From Planctomycetota bacterium (lineage in GTDB: Bacteria > Planctomycetota > Planctomycetia > Pirellulales > UBA1268), in assembly GCA_014238855.1 (NCBI GenBank), contig JABAAH010000018.1, positions 1 to 46,618 on the forward strand: a stretch of DNA of 46,618 bases, written 5' to 3'. Below the pieces are notes generated by a model. It made no database searches. It worked only from the letters and a program-made list of their open reading frames with translations, and was not told where the DNA came from. Within the stretch, counting starts at the first letter, position 1. The number at the start of each line of letters is the position of its first letter. Made by a program: the position numbers and the translations under genes. Shown piece after piece: positions 8,597 through 17,583 of the stretch.

Positions 8597-8644
8597 AAAC
8601 GGTAGATATCATTGGCTTAACGCTCGCACTGTGGATTGCTCAAA

Positions 8645-9865
8645 ATGGCTGAATTCTTGATCGAAACTATCGGCCTTCCAGCATGGCTTGCATGGACGTG
8701 CGTAGCAGGGCTGTCAGCTGTTTTGATTCTGAACGTAATTGCTGGCGGAGCACTTATCTTTATTTGGGCAGAAAGAAAGATTGCGGCACGGATTCAAGAC
8801 CGCTTGGGGCCAACCAGAACAGGAGGGCGTTTTGGTTGGTTACAGTCGTTGGCGGATGGTATTAAGCTTTTAGCTAAAGAAGATTTAATGCCTGAAGGCG
8901 CGGATGCTTTATTATTTCGCCTTGCTCCCTACGTAAGTTTCTGTGCCTCCTTCTGTGCATTTATTGCCTTGCCGTTTGCCTTCGATACTGTCGGTCAACG
9001 ACTTAATGTCGGAGTCTTTTTTGTAGTAGCAATACTTGGTTTAGAGGTGTTTGGTGTTATTTTGGCTGGCTATGCATCGGCTTCAAAATGGTCATTATTT
9101 GGTGCGATGCGAGAAGCTGCTCAGGTGGTGAGTTATGAAGTTCCGCTGGGCATGTGTGTCGTAGTGCCGGTAATGCTGGCAGGCAGCATGGATCTTGTCA
9201 CAATTGGTGAGAAACAAGCTGGATGGGCGATGAATTGGTTTATTTTCCACGACCCATTTACATTCATCATTTTTTGGGTGTATTGCACGTGCGCCCTCGC
9301 AAGTGTAAACCGAGCTCCATTCGATTTGGCCGAGGCTGAGAGTGAACTTGTTGCTGGCTTCCATACAGAATATTCAGGCTTGCGATGGAGCTTTTTCTTT
9401 ATGGCGGAGTACGGCTCAATGTTTCTCGTGAGTGCACTTGCCGCCATTCTCTTTCTAGGTGGCTGGAATGGTCCCGTCCCGGTTTCAAAACTACTTGGGC
9501 TGAGTGATGGCGTAGCAGTAACGGATCCTTTTGCGCTTCGGATAGTCGGGTGCATGAATCTTTTCCTGAAAGCTACGGCAGGCGTCCTGCTTATGATGTG
9601 GATTCGCTGGACGCTGCCACGACTCCGTATTGATCAAGTGATGACAACATGTTTGAAGTACTGTACGCCGATAGCGGCCGCTATGTTCCTTGGTGTTATG
9701 CTATGGCAGTTGTTCCTGCCAGGTGGCCTTGTCGCAGGAAGCTTTCGTGCCGCTGCCGGCGTCCGTGAAGGATGGCTCGAGCAAAGCTATCGCAAACAGT
9801 CGGCTGAAGAAGAATCGTTGAGTGTGAAAACATTGTCGCGCCATGTTTTTGAGGTGTCGCGATGA
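8645..9865 (+). CDS. nuoH: NADH-quinone oxidoreductase subunit H
   Basis: Membrane subunit (ND1) forming part of the quinone chamber and linking the peripheral arm to the membrane arm. The protein has 406 residues, somewhat longer than the usual 320-350 because of a polar C-terminal extension (EGWLEQSYRK... to the end). Diagnostic blocks are IWAERKIAARIQDRLGPTRT near residue 45, QSLADGIKLLAKED, and the acidic loop DLAEAESELVAGFHTEYSG. Multiple hydrophobic helices follow. ATG 8645 is preferred over a TTG nine bases upstream. Its end overlaps nuoJ by ATGA. Confidence 0.95.
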   Translation: MAEFLIETIGLPAWLAWTCVAGLSAVLILNVIAGGALIFIWAERKIAARIQDRLGPTRTGGRFGWLQSLADGIKLLAKEDLMPEGADALLFRLAPYVSFCASFCAFIALPFAFDTVGQRLNVGVFFVVAILGLEVFGVILAGYASASKWSLFGAMREAAQVVSYEVPLGMCVVVPVMLAGSMDLVTIGEKQAGWAMNWFIFHDPFTFIIFWVYCTCALASVNRAPFDLAEAESELVAGFHTEYSGLRWSFFFMAEYGSMFLVSALAAILFLGGWNGPVPVSKLLGLSDGVAVTDPFALRIVGCMNLFLKATAGVLLMMWIRWTLPRLRIDQVMTTCLKYCTPIAAAMFLGVMLWQLFLPGGLVAGSFRAAAGVREGWLEQSYRKQSAEEESLSVKTLSRHVFEVSR

Positions 9866-10560
9866 ATCAGGCTTCCTTTGGTATTCCGGTGAGTCTTTTT
9901 GCATCTGTTACTATAGATTGGCACGGATTTTTCTTTTTGCTCTTTGCGGCGATTGCCTGTATTTCTGCTCTGATGGTCGTGCTATCAGATAATGTCGTTC
10001 GTATGGCACTGCATTTGGTCCTTTCGTTGGGAGCTACAGCAGGGCTTTTTTTCCTGGCCGGTGCTGAGTTCCTTGGTGCGATGCAATTAATGATCTACGT
10101 CGGGGGAACATTGGTACTCCTTGTTTTCGGCGTTATGCTGACGGCCCAAACGCAGTTAGTCTCACTTCGGACACCGGCAGGTGATCGAGTGATTGCGAGT
10201 ATTCTTGCAGCAGCCCTTCTTGCTGTCCTTGTGCAAGCTGCATTCTCGATTGAGTCTTGGCAGAAACCCGGGCAAGGCATGGTTTCCGCACCTACAGCAA
10301 CACCACTTGGTATGGCGCTTGTTGGGGTTCGTGTGGATCAACATGCCGAAGAAGGCTTGTTGGAGCCTAAAGGCGGGTACCTTCTTCCGTTTGAAATTGT
10401 CTCAGTGCATCTTTTAGTTGTTTTGATTGGGGCCGCATATTTAGCGAGGGCAAAACGCCGGCGAGTTCCACGCCCGGTTGATTTGGTTGCGTCAGTGGAT
10501 TCCGTAGAACCAACGTTCTCTGGTAATAGCGATACCACTGTTTCCGGAGGCTCGGAATGA
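9862..10560 (+). CDS. nuoJ: NADH-quinone oxidoreductase subunit J
   Basis: Membrane subunit (ND6). The protein has 232 residues, longer than the typical 165-185. Helices appear at about 18-37, 45-65, 70-95 and 110-130, plus a late helix near 175-195. The family block EFLGAMQLMIYVGGTLVLLVFGVML, with the pi-bulge glycine region, is clear at about 70-94. Extra length lies in the loop after helix 4 (about 132-170) and in the C-terminal tail. It overlaps both neighbours by four bases (ATGA), consistent with coupled translation of H, J and K. Confidence 0.94.
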   Translation: MNQASFGIPVSLFASVTIDWHGFFFLLFAAIACISALMVVLSDNVVRMALHLVLSLGATAGLFFLAGAEFLGAMQLMIYVGGTLVLLVFGVMLTAQTQLVSLRTPAGDRVIASILAAALLAVLVQAAFSIESWQKPGQGMVSAPTATPLGMALVGVRVDQHAEEGLLEPKGGYLLPFEIVSVHLLVVLIGAAYLARAKRRRVPRPVDLVASVDSVEPTFSGNSDTTVSGGSE

Positions 10561-10904
10561 TATTTGCTTTGCTGGGAGTCGCGAGCGTTTCTCATTATCT
10601 CGTAGTTGGTGCGATACTGTTTAGCTGTGGTGTCGTTTGCATGGCAGTAAAACGAAATGCCTTAGGCGTTCTTATGGGCATAGAGCTCGTTTTAAATGGT
10701 GCGAATCTCAACTTCGTTGCCTTTGGTTCGAACTATCTCGCTGCTGATGGCAGGTCGCCACTTGGGCTTGATGGAGAAGTGGTGGCTCTGTTTGTTATTT
10801 TGTTAGCAGCAGCTGAAGCAGCTGTTGCACTGGCGATTACGCTCAATTTTTATAACAACCACGCGACGGTCGACGTTGATCGCGCGGATGATTTGCACGG
10901 ATAG
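10557..10904 (+). CDS. nuoK: NADH-quinone oxidoreductase subunit K
   Basis: Three-helix membrane subunit (ND4L) next to the proton-transfer path. The protein has 115 residues; about 100 is usual. The hallmark GVLMGIELVLNGANLNFVAF contains the conserved Glu in helix 2 (ELVLN). Helix 3 contains FVILLAAAEAAVALAI with the second conserved Glu. The ending NNHATVDVDRADDLHG is typical of K subunits. It starts in the ATGA overlap with nuoJ. Confidence 0.96.
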   Translation: MIFALLGVASVSHYLVVGAILFSCGVVCMAVKRNALGVLMGIELVLNGANLNFVAFGSNYLAADGRSPLGLDGEVVALFVILLAAAEAAVALAITLNFYNNHATVDVDRADDLHG

Positions 10905-10911
10905 ATAATGG

Positions 10912-13410
10912 GTGTCACAAAATAAAAGCATGGCTGCCGCACAACTCTTGCCAATTTTGCTCGGAATTGCTTGGCTGATTCCACTCGCGTCATTCGTGGC
11001 GATCCTGTTTTTCGGGCCTCGCATGGGCGGCCACGGGAAGGGTGCTGCTGCGGTTGCGACGTCAGCAATCGGAGCTTCGTTGTTTCTGTCTCTTATTGCT
11101 TTGGTTTCTTGGACGCTGGCTGGCCACCCGGTTCGGTCTGGGCATCATGATGGAGACCACGCTGCTGTTCACGCAAGTGATGCTGGGCAATCGCCGGGTG
11201 TTTTTAGGCCCGTGGCGTACCGATCGCCTGCGAATAACGATGCCGCTGGGGATGCAAGTAGTCATAGCGGTGATCATGGAGAAAGCAGTGCACCAATTGC
11301 GTACTCCGGAGACTGGTACACGCTTTATTCCGGCGGCGCTCTTCGGTTGTCGATTGGCTGGTACATTGACTCAATTACGGTTCTGATGTTCGTTGTAGTG
11401 ACTTTCATTGCAACATGTATACATGTTTATGCTGCTGGATACATGCATGATGAACTTCATGATGTAACCGATTCTGAAGTTCAGCTAAACGAAGGTGGAT
11501 CGTTTTGTAGGGCGGGACGTTTTCATCGTTTTTTCCAAGCACTGTCACTGTTCTGTTTTTCCATGTTAGGGATAGTGATCGCCGGTAATCTTGCGATGGT
11601 TTTCATATTCTGGGAACTCGTCGGTATCTGTTCTTGGTTTCTTATTGGTTTCTATTTCGAGAGACATTCAGCATCAACGGCTGCCAATAAAGCATTTATA
11701 GTGAATCGTGTTGGTGATTTTGGAATGCTTATCGGGCTTATGGCGCTCTGGGGTGGGCTAGGAACCTTGCATTTTGGTGACAGCGTAAATCCTTCGACAG
11801 GTGAGACACAATCAGGTTTGTTCGAGTTGGTGCGTCCTGCGAAAGGCCACTATGTTCAGCAGGTTCCTGATGGGATGGTTGCATTTTCTGCGGCTGATCA
11901 AATTGGCAAAATTGCTGCTGCCCAGCCCACCGCAAGTGAATTGCATCGTGAAGTTGCATCTGCCTTGCCAGAATGGCGGGAGCAGGGATACGGCAAATGG
12001 TTACTGTTTGTTGCGGGGATCGGAATTTTCTGTGGTTGTGTCGGCAAGAGTGCGCAGGTTCCACTCTTTGTTTGGTTGCCAGATGCAATGGAGGGACCTA
12101 CTCCGGTTTCAGCACTTGTGCACTCGGCAACAATGGTAGCTGCTGGTGTCTACCTGGTTGGGCGTTTCTTTCCAGTGCTTACTCCGGATGTTTTACTGGT
12201 CATAGCGTATACCGGTGGTCTGACTCTGTTCATCGCAGCAACAATTGCCGTAACTGCCACTGACATTAAGCGAGTGCTTGCTTACTCCACGGTAAGTCAA
12301 CTTGGTTATATGATGCTTGCGCTGGGCGTTGGTGGATGGGTTGCTGGTTTATTTCATCTGATTACTCACGCATTTTTCAAAAGCCTTCTTTTTCTTTGTT
12401 CAGGATCGGTCATTCATGCGTGTCATACAAATGACATGCGGAAGATGGGTGGGCTTTTAAAAGTCATGCCGTATACAGGATGGACCATGCTCATTGGATG
12501 TCTTGCAATCATTGGTGCAGGAGTCCCGTTTGTTGTGGGTTTTAGTGGCTATTATTCGAAAGATGCAATTCTTGCCCAAGCCCTACTCTTTTCCAGAACA
12601 AATCCACAGCATTCGATTCTCTACGTTGCTGTTGCGGGTGGTGCATTTATTACTGCCTTTTATATGTTTCGTCTTTGGTTTATGACGTTTGCTGGCTCGC
12701 CACGCGACGAACATGTTTTTAAGCATGCACACGAGTCCCCCCGGGTGATGACTGCACCACTGGTCGCATTGGCTATTTTTGCTGTTGTTGCTGGCTGGAC
12801 GCTGCCAGGCGGCCTTGGTGTCAAAGGCCTGCTCGAACAGTCGCGTCCGGCAGGCACTGCTTATACTACGACGACGATGGGTATTCTTGGGAATATAACA
12901 GTGCCTGCAGAGCACGAAAGCCATGCTGGTGCGATACATGTGACGGCAACGCTCACGGCGTTCGCGACAGCACTTGCCGGTGTTCTCCTCGCGGCTGTTA
13001 TGTATTTCAAGCCACTGATTTCACCGGTTGCAGTTGCCCATGCTGCTCGCCCAATCTACACCTTTTTGGTTCATCGGTGGTATGTCGATGAACTTTATCA
13101 TGCGGTCTTCGTGCTTCCAACGCTCTGGGTGGCACGCTTCATAAGCGCTATTGATACTCAGGTTATTGATCGATTTATCCATTCACTTGCATGGATAGCT
13201 AAGCGTATCGCCAGCATTGACGCTTGGTTCGACCGAGTTGTTGTTGATGGCATAGTGAATTTAGCTGGTAGGGCTACTTGGAAGGCTGGGCTTGAATTGA
13301 AGCGCATGCAGACAGGCAGTCTTCGTCAGTACGTGATGTTTATTGTTGTTGGTACCGTCGCAATTTTTGTTCTTGCAACACTTTTGTTTAGAACTTCATT
13401 TGCTGGTTGA
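10912..13410 (+). CDS. nuoL: NADH-quinone oxidoreductase subunit L, long form
   Basis: Distal antiporter-like proton-pumping subunit (ND5) with the lateral helix. The protein has 832 residues against about 610-650 in E. coli-type NuoL. Core motifs are all present: FIFWELVGICSWFLIGF with the key Glu, GKSAQVPLFVWLPDAMEGPTPV and SALIHSATMV-like helix 8 wording, GYYSKDAIL, and the C-terminal lateral helix. The surplus comes from three inserts: residues about 71-130 (rich in His, Asp, Ser, Ala), about 178-209, and about 290-360. The GTG at 10912 is taken as start; ATG 10930 is an alternative. It lies seven bases after nuoK. Confidence 0.95.
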   Translation: MSQNKSMAAAQLLPILLGIAWLIPLASFVAILFFGPRMGGHGKGAAAVATSAIGASLFLSLIALVSWTLAGHPVRSGHHDGDHAAVHASDAGQSPGVFRPVAYRSPANNDAAGDASSHSGDHGESSAPIAYSGDWYTLYSGGALRLSIGWYIDSITVLMFVVVTFIATCIHVYAAGYMHDELHDVTDSEVQLNEGGSFCRAGRFHRFFQALSLFCFSMLGIVIAGNLAMVFIFWELVGICSWFLIGFYFERHSASTAANKAFIVNRVGDFGMLIGLMALWGGLGTLHFGDSVNPSTGETQSGLFELVRPAKGHYVQQVPDGMVAFSAADQIGKIAAAQPTASELHREVASALPEWREQGYGKWLLFVAGIGIFCGCVGKSAQVPLFVWLPDAMEGPTPVSALVHSATMVAAGVYLVGRFFPVLTPDVLLVIAYTGGLTLFIAATIAVTATDIKRVLAYSTVSQLGYMMLALGVGGWVAGLFHLITHAFFKSLLFLCSGSVIHACHTNDMRKMGGLLKVMPYTGWTMLIGCLAIIGAGVPFVVGFSGYYSKDAILAQALLFSRTNPQHSILYVAVAGGAFITAFYMFRLWFMTFAGSPRDEHVFKHAHESPRVMTAPLVALAIFAVVAGWTLPGGLGVKGLLEQSRPAGTAYTTTTMGILGNITVPAEHESHAGAIHVTATLTAFATALAGVLLAAVMYFKPLISPVAVAHAARPIYTFLVHRWYVDELYHAVFVLPTLWVARFISAIDTQVIDRFIHSLAWIAKRIASIDAWFDRVVVDGIVNLAGRATWKAGLELKRMQTGSLRQYVMFIVVGTVAIFVLATLLFRTSFAG

Positions 13411-13438
13411 ATTTCCCCCGCCGTTCATGGAATAACTC

Positions 13439-15271
13439 ATGGCACCCGCTGAGAACCCCGCCTTCTGGCCGCTTACGCTTATTGTATTTTTGCCTGCCCT
13501 CGTGGCCGCAGGTTTATCTTTGCCGATTTTCCCCAAAGCTCGTGAGGAAATAATTCGGTGGATTACCTTTGCTGCAACAGCCATTGTTTTTCTGTTGTCG
13601 TTGTGGGTTGCTGTTCCACAGTTTTTCGGCGCGGTAGGACCGGGCCAGTTTGTGGTCGGGCAGCCAGAAATGCAGGGCGTTGTGAAACTCCCCTGGATTG
13701 AGTCCTTTGGGATCGAGTACTTACTGGGTGTTGATGGAATAAGTTTGCCTCTCGTGGTTTTGACAACGTTTATTTCAATGTTGGCAATTGCGGCGAGTTG
13801 GCCCATTAAGAAACACGTGAAGGCCTATCACGTGCTATTCCTTTTACTTGAAACTGGCATGCTCGGTGTCTTCGTTTCACTTGATTTCTTTCTGTTTTAT
13901 GTTTTTTGGGAAGTCATGCTTCTGCCCATGTATTTTCTTATTGGTGTCTGGGGTGGGCCGAGACGTGAGTATGCGGCTATCAAGTTTTTCCTTTATACGT
14001 TGCTTGGTAGCGTACTCATGCTGATAGCAATTCTGATGCTTTATTTCACAAGTGATGTCCGGTTGCTTACGGACGAACAACTTATTGCAACGCACGTCGT
14101 GCAGCCTGCAGTTGCAGCACAGGAAATTTCATCGATACGGTCTGCAGAAAATGCCGTACACACGTTTAACTTAATGGCGTTGGCTGCGGTCGGGCAGTTG
14201 CCAAATTCTCCTTTTGCTACAACAACAATCTGGCTGGGTATGAGCCTTGAAACGTGGGCCTTCTTATTGCTGTTGATCGGTTTTGTAATCAAAGTACCGG
14301 TTGTGCCAGTGCACACATGGCTACCCGATGCACATGTTGAAGCTCCGACACCGATCTCGATGATCTTGGCAGGTGTTTTATTGAAGCTTGGCGGATATGG
14401 GATTCTACGTATTTGCTATCCAATTTGTCCCGGTGCAGGCTTGTCTTTAGCTTGGTTGGTTTGTGGTTTAGGTGTTGTCTCAATGGTGTATGGCGCCTTC
14501 GCCGCCCTTGCACAAACTGACTTCAAGAGGATGGTCGCCTACAGTTCGGTGAGTCATATGGGGTATGTAATGCTTGGTCTTGGTGTGTGGAGTGCGGTCG
14601 CAGGCCAAGAGTATCGTTGGGACTTCTGGGCTCAGGGTGTGAACGGGGCGATGTTCCAAATGCTTGCTCACGGAATAAGTTCCGCGGGTATGTTTTTCAT
14701 GGTGGGCGTGCTCTATGACCGTGTTCATCACAGGAATCTCAACGAATTTGGTGGTATTTTCAGCAAGATGCCTGTGTACAGCGGGCTCGCAATCACTATC
14801 TTCTTTGCTGGGCTCGGGTTGCCCGGACTCTGTGGATTTATTGGTGAAGTCTTAGTTACGCTCTCAAGTTGGAATTACAGCAGAACCCTTGCCGTCATTT
14901 CAGCATTCACGGTAATTCTTACAGCGGCATATATCTTATGGGCTATACAGAGAGTTTATCTTGGAGCAGAGTATCGTGGTCCTCATGAGGACGCGTTGAA
15001 GCCCATTACTCCACGTGAATTATCAATTGCTACGCCACTTGTCTTTTTAGCAATTCTTTTTGGGGTCGCGCCTCAAATACTTTTCCAATACGTGACCCCT
15101 TCTGTAAATCAGCAAGTCGAAACTCTTGCGGATTGGACGCGAGACGTACACGACGGAGCACGCAAAATGATTGTTGCCAAGGCTGATCAGGAAGTGTCAG
15201 ATGGTAATGATCCGGTAACTCGAGCTCAAAGTACGAGTGATGAAATTGCCTTGCGTTGGTCTCAGGATTAA
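13439..15271 (+). CDS. nuoM: NADH-quinone oxidoreductase subunit M
   Basis: Antiporter-like proton-pumping subunit (ND4). The protein has 610 residues; about 500 is common. Diagnostic blocks are YLLGVDGISLPLVVLTTF, FWEVMLLPMYFLIGVWGG with the conserved Glu, KVPVVPVHTWLPDAHVEAPTPI with the conserved Lys and the broken helix, and the later SVSHMGYVMLGLG. Extra sequence lies at about 200-255 (between helices) and in a soluble C-terminal tail after about 565. It is 28 bases downstream of nuoL. Confidence 0.95.
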   Translation: MAPAENPAFWPLTLIVFLPALVAAGLSLPIFPKAREEIIRWITFAATAIVFLLSLWVAVPQFFGAVGPGQFVVGQPEMQGVVKLPWIESFGIEYLLGVDGISLPLVVLTTFISMLAIAASWPIKKHVKAYHVLFLLLETGMLGVFVSLDFFLFYVFWEVMLLPMYFLIGVWGGPRREYAAIKFFLYTLLGSVLMLIAILMLYFTSDVRLLTDEQLIATHVVQPAVAAQEISSIRSAENAVHTFNLMALAAVGQLPNSPFATTTIWLGMSLETWAFLLLLIGFVIKVPVVPVHTWLPDAHVEAPTPISMILAGVLLKLGGYGILRICYPICPGAGLSLAWLVCGLGVVSMVYGAFAALAQTDFKRMVAYSSVSHMGYVMLGLGVWSAVAGQEYRWDFWAQGVNGAMFQMLAHGISSAGMFFMVGVLYDRVHHRNLNEFGGIFSKMPVYSGLAITIFFAGLGLPGLCGFIGEVLVTLSSWNYSRTLAVISAFTVILTAAYILWAIQRVYLGAEYRGPHEDALKPITPRELSIATPLVFLAILFGVAPQILFQYVTPSVNQQVETLADWTRDVHDGARKMIVAKADQEVSDGNDPVTRAQSTSDEIALRWSQD

Positions 15272-15312
15272 ATCAATACGTCTGGAAACAATGTGAAGGA
15301 AAGGAACTTTTG

Positions 15313-16971
15313 GTGACCCCTGAGTTGAACGCTGGCACACTGCTGAACGAGCTCTTTATTGATACTGTTGGTATTTCAGTACCTCTTTTTAGGCCTGAGC
15401 TATGTTTTGTTGCAACAATTGTTTTGCTGCTGCTGTGCAGAATGCTGCCTTTGTTGAGATATGTAGACTCTGGTGGGATCGCTTTAGGTGGCGTGTGCTT
15501 TGCTGCATGGTTTGCCTACGTGGACTTCATTGGCATTGGAAAGGAGGTAGGAGAGTCTCTGCTTTCGACATCTGCGATACGGCAGGAATTATTTGGTGGA
15601 CTTCTTGTCTTTGATTCCTTCACGGCATTTCTTCGCCTCGTGTTGGCCGGTTTTTTGATTCTCTATATTGCGTTGACAAAACTTTCAGGAATTCCTGACA
15701 GAGAAGACGGAGCCGACTTTTATTCACTCGTACTCGGAAGCTCACTCGGTATGTGTCTCATGGTTTCCGCCAATAATCTGCTCATGGTTTTCATGGCAGT
15801 GGAAATGGCAAGCGTCCCTTCATATGTATTGGCAGGGATGCTTAAAGGGAGGCCTGCAAGTTCCGAAGCGGCGTTAAAATATGCCGTGTATGGTGCTGGT
15901 ACTGCTGGTGTCATGCTTTATGGAATTAGCCTGATTTCTGGAGTGCTAGGAACGCTTGTCTTGCCAGACATTTCCGTTGAAATTTCCCGGGTTCTTGCAG
16001 CGGGTGGCACGAGTGGAAGTACGATGGTGCTCTGCTTAGGTGGGCTCATGCTTTCAGTTGGCTTGGCATTCAAGCTCTCTGCAGTGCCTTTTCATTTCTG
16101 GTGTCCGGATGTTTTTGAAGGTGCAGCCGCTGAGGTGGGAGCTTTTCTATCTGTAGCAAGTAAAGCGGCTGCTATTGCCTTGTTGGTTCGGGTGGCTTTT
16201 GCCTTCTCGATGCCGGCAGGCGGTGCTGCTGCTGTCATGTCTGGAAATGTTGCTGCACTCGCGGATTCTCGACACTTTGTTGTTTATGTCATTGGTCTTT
16301 TCGCTGCGGTCACCTGCACATTTGGCAATTTAGCTGCCTACGGGCAAACAAATATGAAGCGTTTGTTGGCGTATTCTACAATTGCTCATGCAGGATATCT
16401 CATGATGGCTGTTGCAGCAGCTGTTGCCATGGTGACTATTTCTCCCGAGGGGGCACGTGACGCGGTGACAGCCGTTGCATTTTATCTTGCAACATATCTG
16501 TTCATGAATCTTGGAGCCTTTGGCATTGTTGCGCTCCTTCGGAATCGACTGAAAAGTGAAGAGATTTCAGCCTACGCGGGTTTGATACGCGTGAATCCTG
16601 GCGTGGTGGTTGCAATGGCAGTCGTTCTTGTGAGTCTCATAGGTCTTCCGCCACTGGCTGGATTTGTTGCGAAGTTTCTTGTTTTCTCTTCACTGGTTGA
16701 TGCAATCATAACAGGTGCTGAGAGCCCGCTCATGCTGAGTCTATTGGCTATTGGTGGATTTAATACGGTAATAAGCCTCTTCTACTATCTCCGAGTGCTT
16801 AAAGTGATGACATTCGACCCAATACCAGAGGACCGTGTTTCAGAACCATTTCCTTTTGTTTCAATTTCTGGAGCAATGATTACAGGCCTCGTCATACCAG
16901 TCGTAGTATTCGGTGTTTTTTGGTCAGGTCTATACGCGGCCGCCCATTTAGCAGGTGCTATTGCATCGTAA
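15313..16971 (+). CDS. nuoN: NADH-quinone oxidoreductase subunit N
   Basis: Third antiporter-like proton-pumping subunit (ND2), last gene of the nuo block. The protein has 552 residues. Motifs: LMVFMAVEMASVPSYVLAG with the conserved Glu, KLSAVPFHFWCPDVFEGA with the conserved Lys, LLAYSTIAHAGYLMM, and LIGLPPLAGFVAKF. The open frame begins upstream inside nuoM, but GTG 15313 has a good AAGGA seven to eight bases before it and starts at a sensible N-terminus. This gives a 41-base gap to nuoM rather than an overlap. A T8 run follows the stop near 16979-16988 but without a convincing stem. Confidence 0.94.
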   Translation: MTPELNAGTLLNELFIDTVGISVPLFRPELCFVATIVLLLLCRMLPLLRYVDSGGIALGGVCFAAWFAYVDFIGIGKEVGESLLSTSAIRQELFGGLLVFDSFTAFLRLVLAGFLILYIALTKLSGIPDREDGADFYSLVLGSSLGMCLMVSANNLLMVFMAVEMASVPSYVLAGMLKGRPASSEAALKYAVYGAGTAGVMLYGISLISGVLGTLVLPDISVEISRVLAAGGTSGSTMVLCLGGLMLSVGLAFKLSAVPFHFWCPDVFEGAAAEVGAFLSVASKAAAIALLVRVAFAFSMPAGGAAAVMSGNVAALADSRHFVVYVIGLFAAVTCTFGNLAAYGQTNMKRLLAYSTIAHAGYLMMAVAAAVAMVTISPEGARDAVTAVAFYLATYLFMNLGAFGIVALLRNRLKSEEISAYAGLIRVNPGVVVAMAVVLVSLIGLPPLAGFVAKFLVFSSLVDAIITGAESPLMLSLLAIGGFNTVISLFYYLRVLKVMTFDPIPEDRVSEPFPFVSISGAMITGLVIPVVVFGVFWSGLYAAAHLAGAIAS

Positions 16972-17030
16972 TATAGTTTGTTTTTTTTGGCAGATTCATC
17001 GAGAAATAGCTTTTTAGGAATTTGAAAAGT

Positions 17031-17510
17031 ATGACTTCAAAGCACAATGAAGAAGCGGTTCTTTGTCGCCTCGTGCGACTTTTTCGCCAATCTCCATTAC
17101 TGTATCTCTCTGATTCAAATATTTGGTCATACCGTGGAGACGAACAACTGAAGCTCGCGCTGGTTGATATTGTTTCGGATCATCAGAATTTTATTGATCG
17201 AGCCGAAACAATTCTTGTTGCCGAGCAACTCGTACTCCCGCGAACATTTTATCCGTTGGCTTTCACGGGTTGGCATGATGTTGATCTAGGCTTTCTGCTC
17301 CCAAAACTCATCACTGATCTTGAACAGAGGAAAAATGCTCTCATTGGTCTGCGTGATCGAGCAGATGAGGTTGTTGGCCGTAAAGGGAGCGGAGATGATA
17401 GAGCAGCAGAACTTGTTCGAGAAGTAATTGCATCGGTCGAGGGTCACCTTGAGGTACTCCGGCAAGAAGAGAACCGGCAGAAAAACAAGCCAGCAGTTGT
17501 TGCGCCGTAA
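17031..17510 (+). CDS. Conserved-looking helical protein of unknown function
   Basis: A 159-residue soluble protein I do not recognise. It is predicted almost wholly alpha-helical: an N-terminal LVRLFRQSPLLYLSD segment, a central block (DHQNFIDRAETILVAEQ, then FTGWHDVDLGFLLPKLI), and a long charged C-terminal helix with ASVEGHLEVLRQEE that may be a coiled coil. The arrangement (two to three helices with D-H, E and H residues) loosely recalls four-helix-bundle proteins, but no metal motif is convincing. ATG 17031 has AGGAA about ten bases upstream. It sits 60 bases after nuoN and 73 bases before the TatD gene, so it could share their transcript. Confidence 0.75.
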   Translation: MTSKHNEEAVLCRLVRLFRQSPLLYLSDSNIWSYRGDEQLKLALVDIVSDHQNFIDRAETILVAEQLVLPRTFYPLAFTGWHDVDLGFLLPKLITDLEQRKNALIGLRDRADEVVGRKGSGDDRAAELVREVIASVEGHLEVLRQEENRQKNKPAVVAP

Positions 17511-17583
17511 AGATGCAGTTCGATTGTCGAAAAACCTGTTGGTTTCACAAATTTGTTTCACTATGACATAAGGCAGCTATCTC

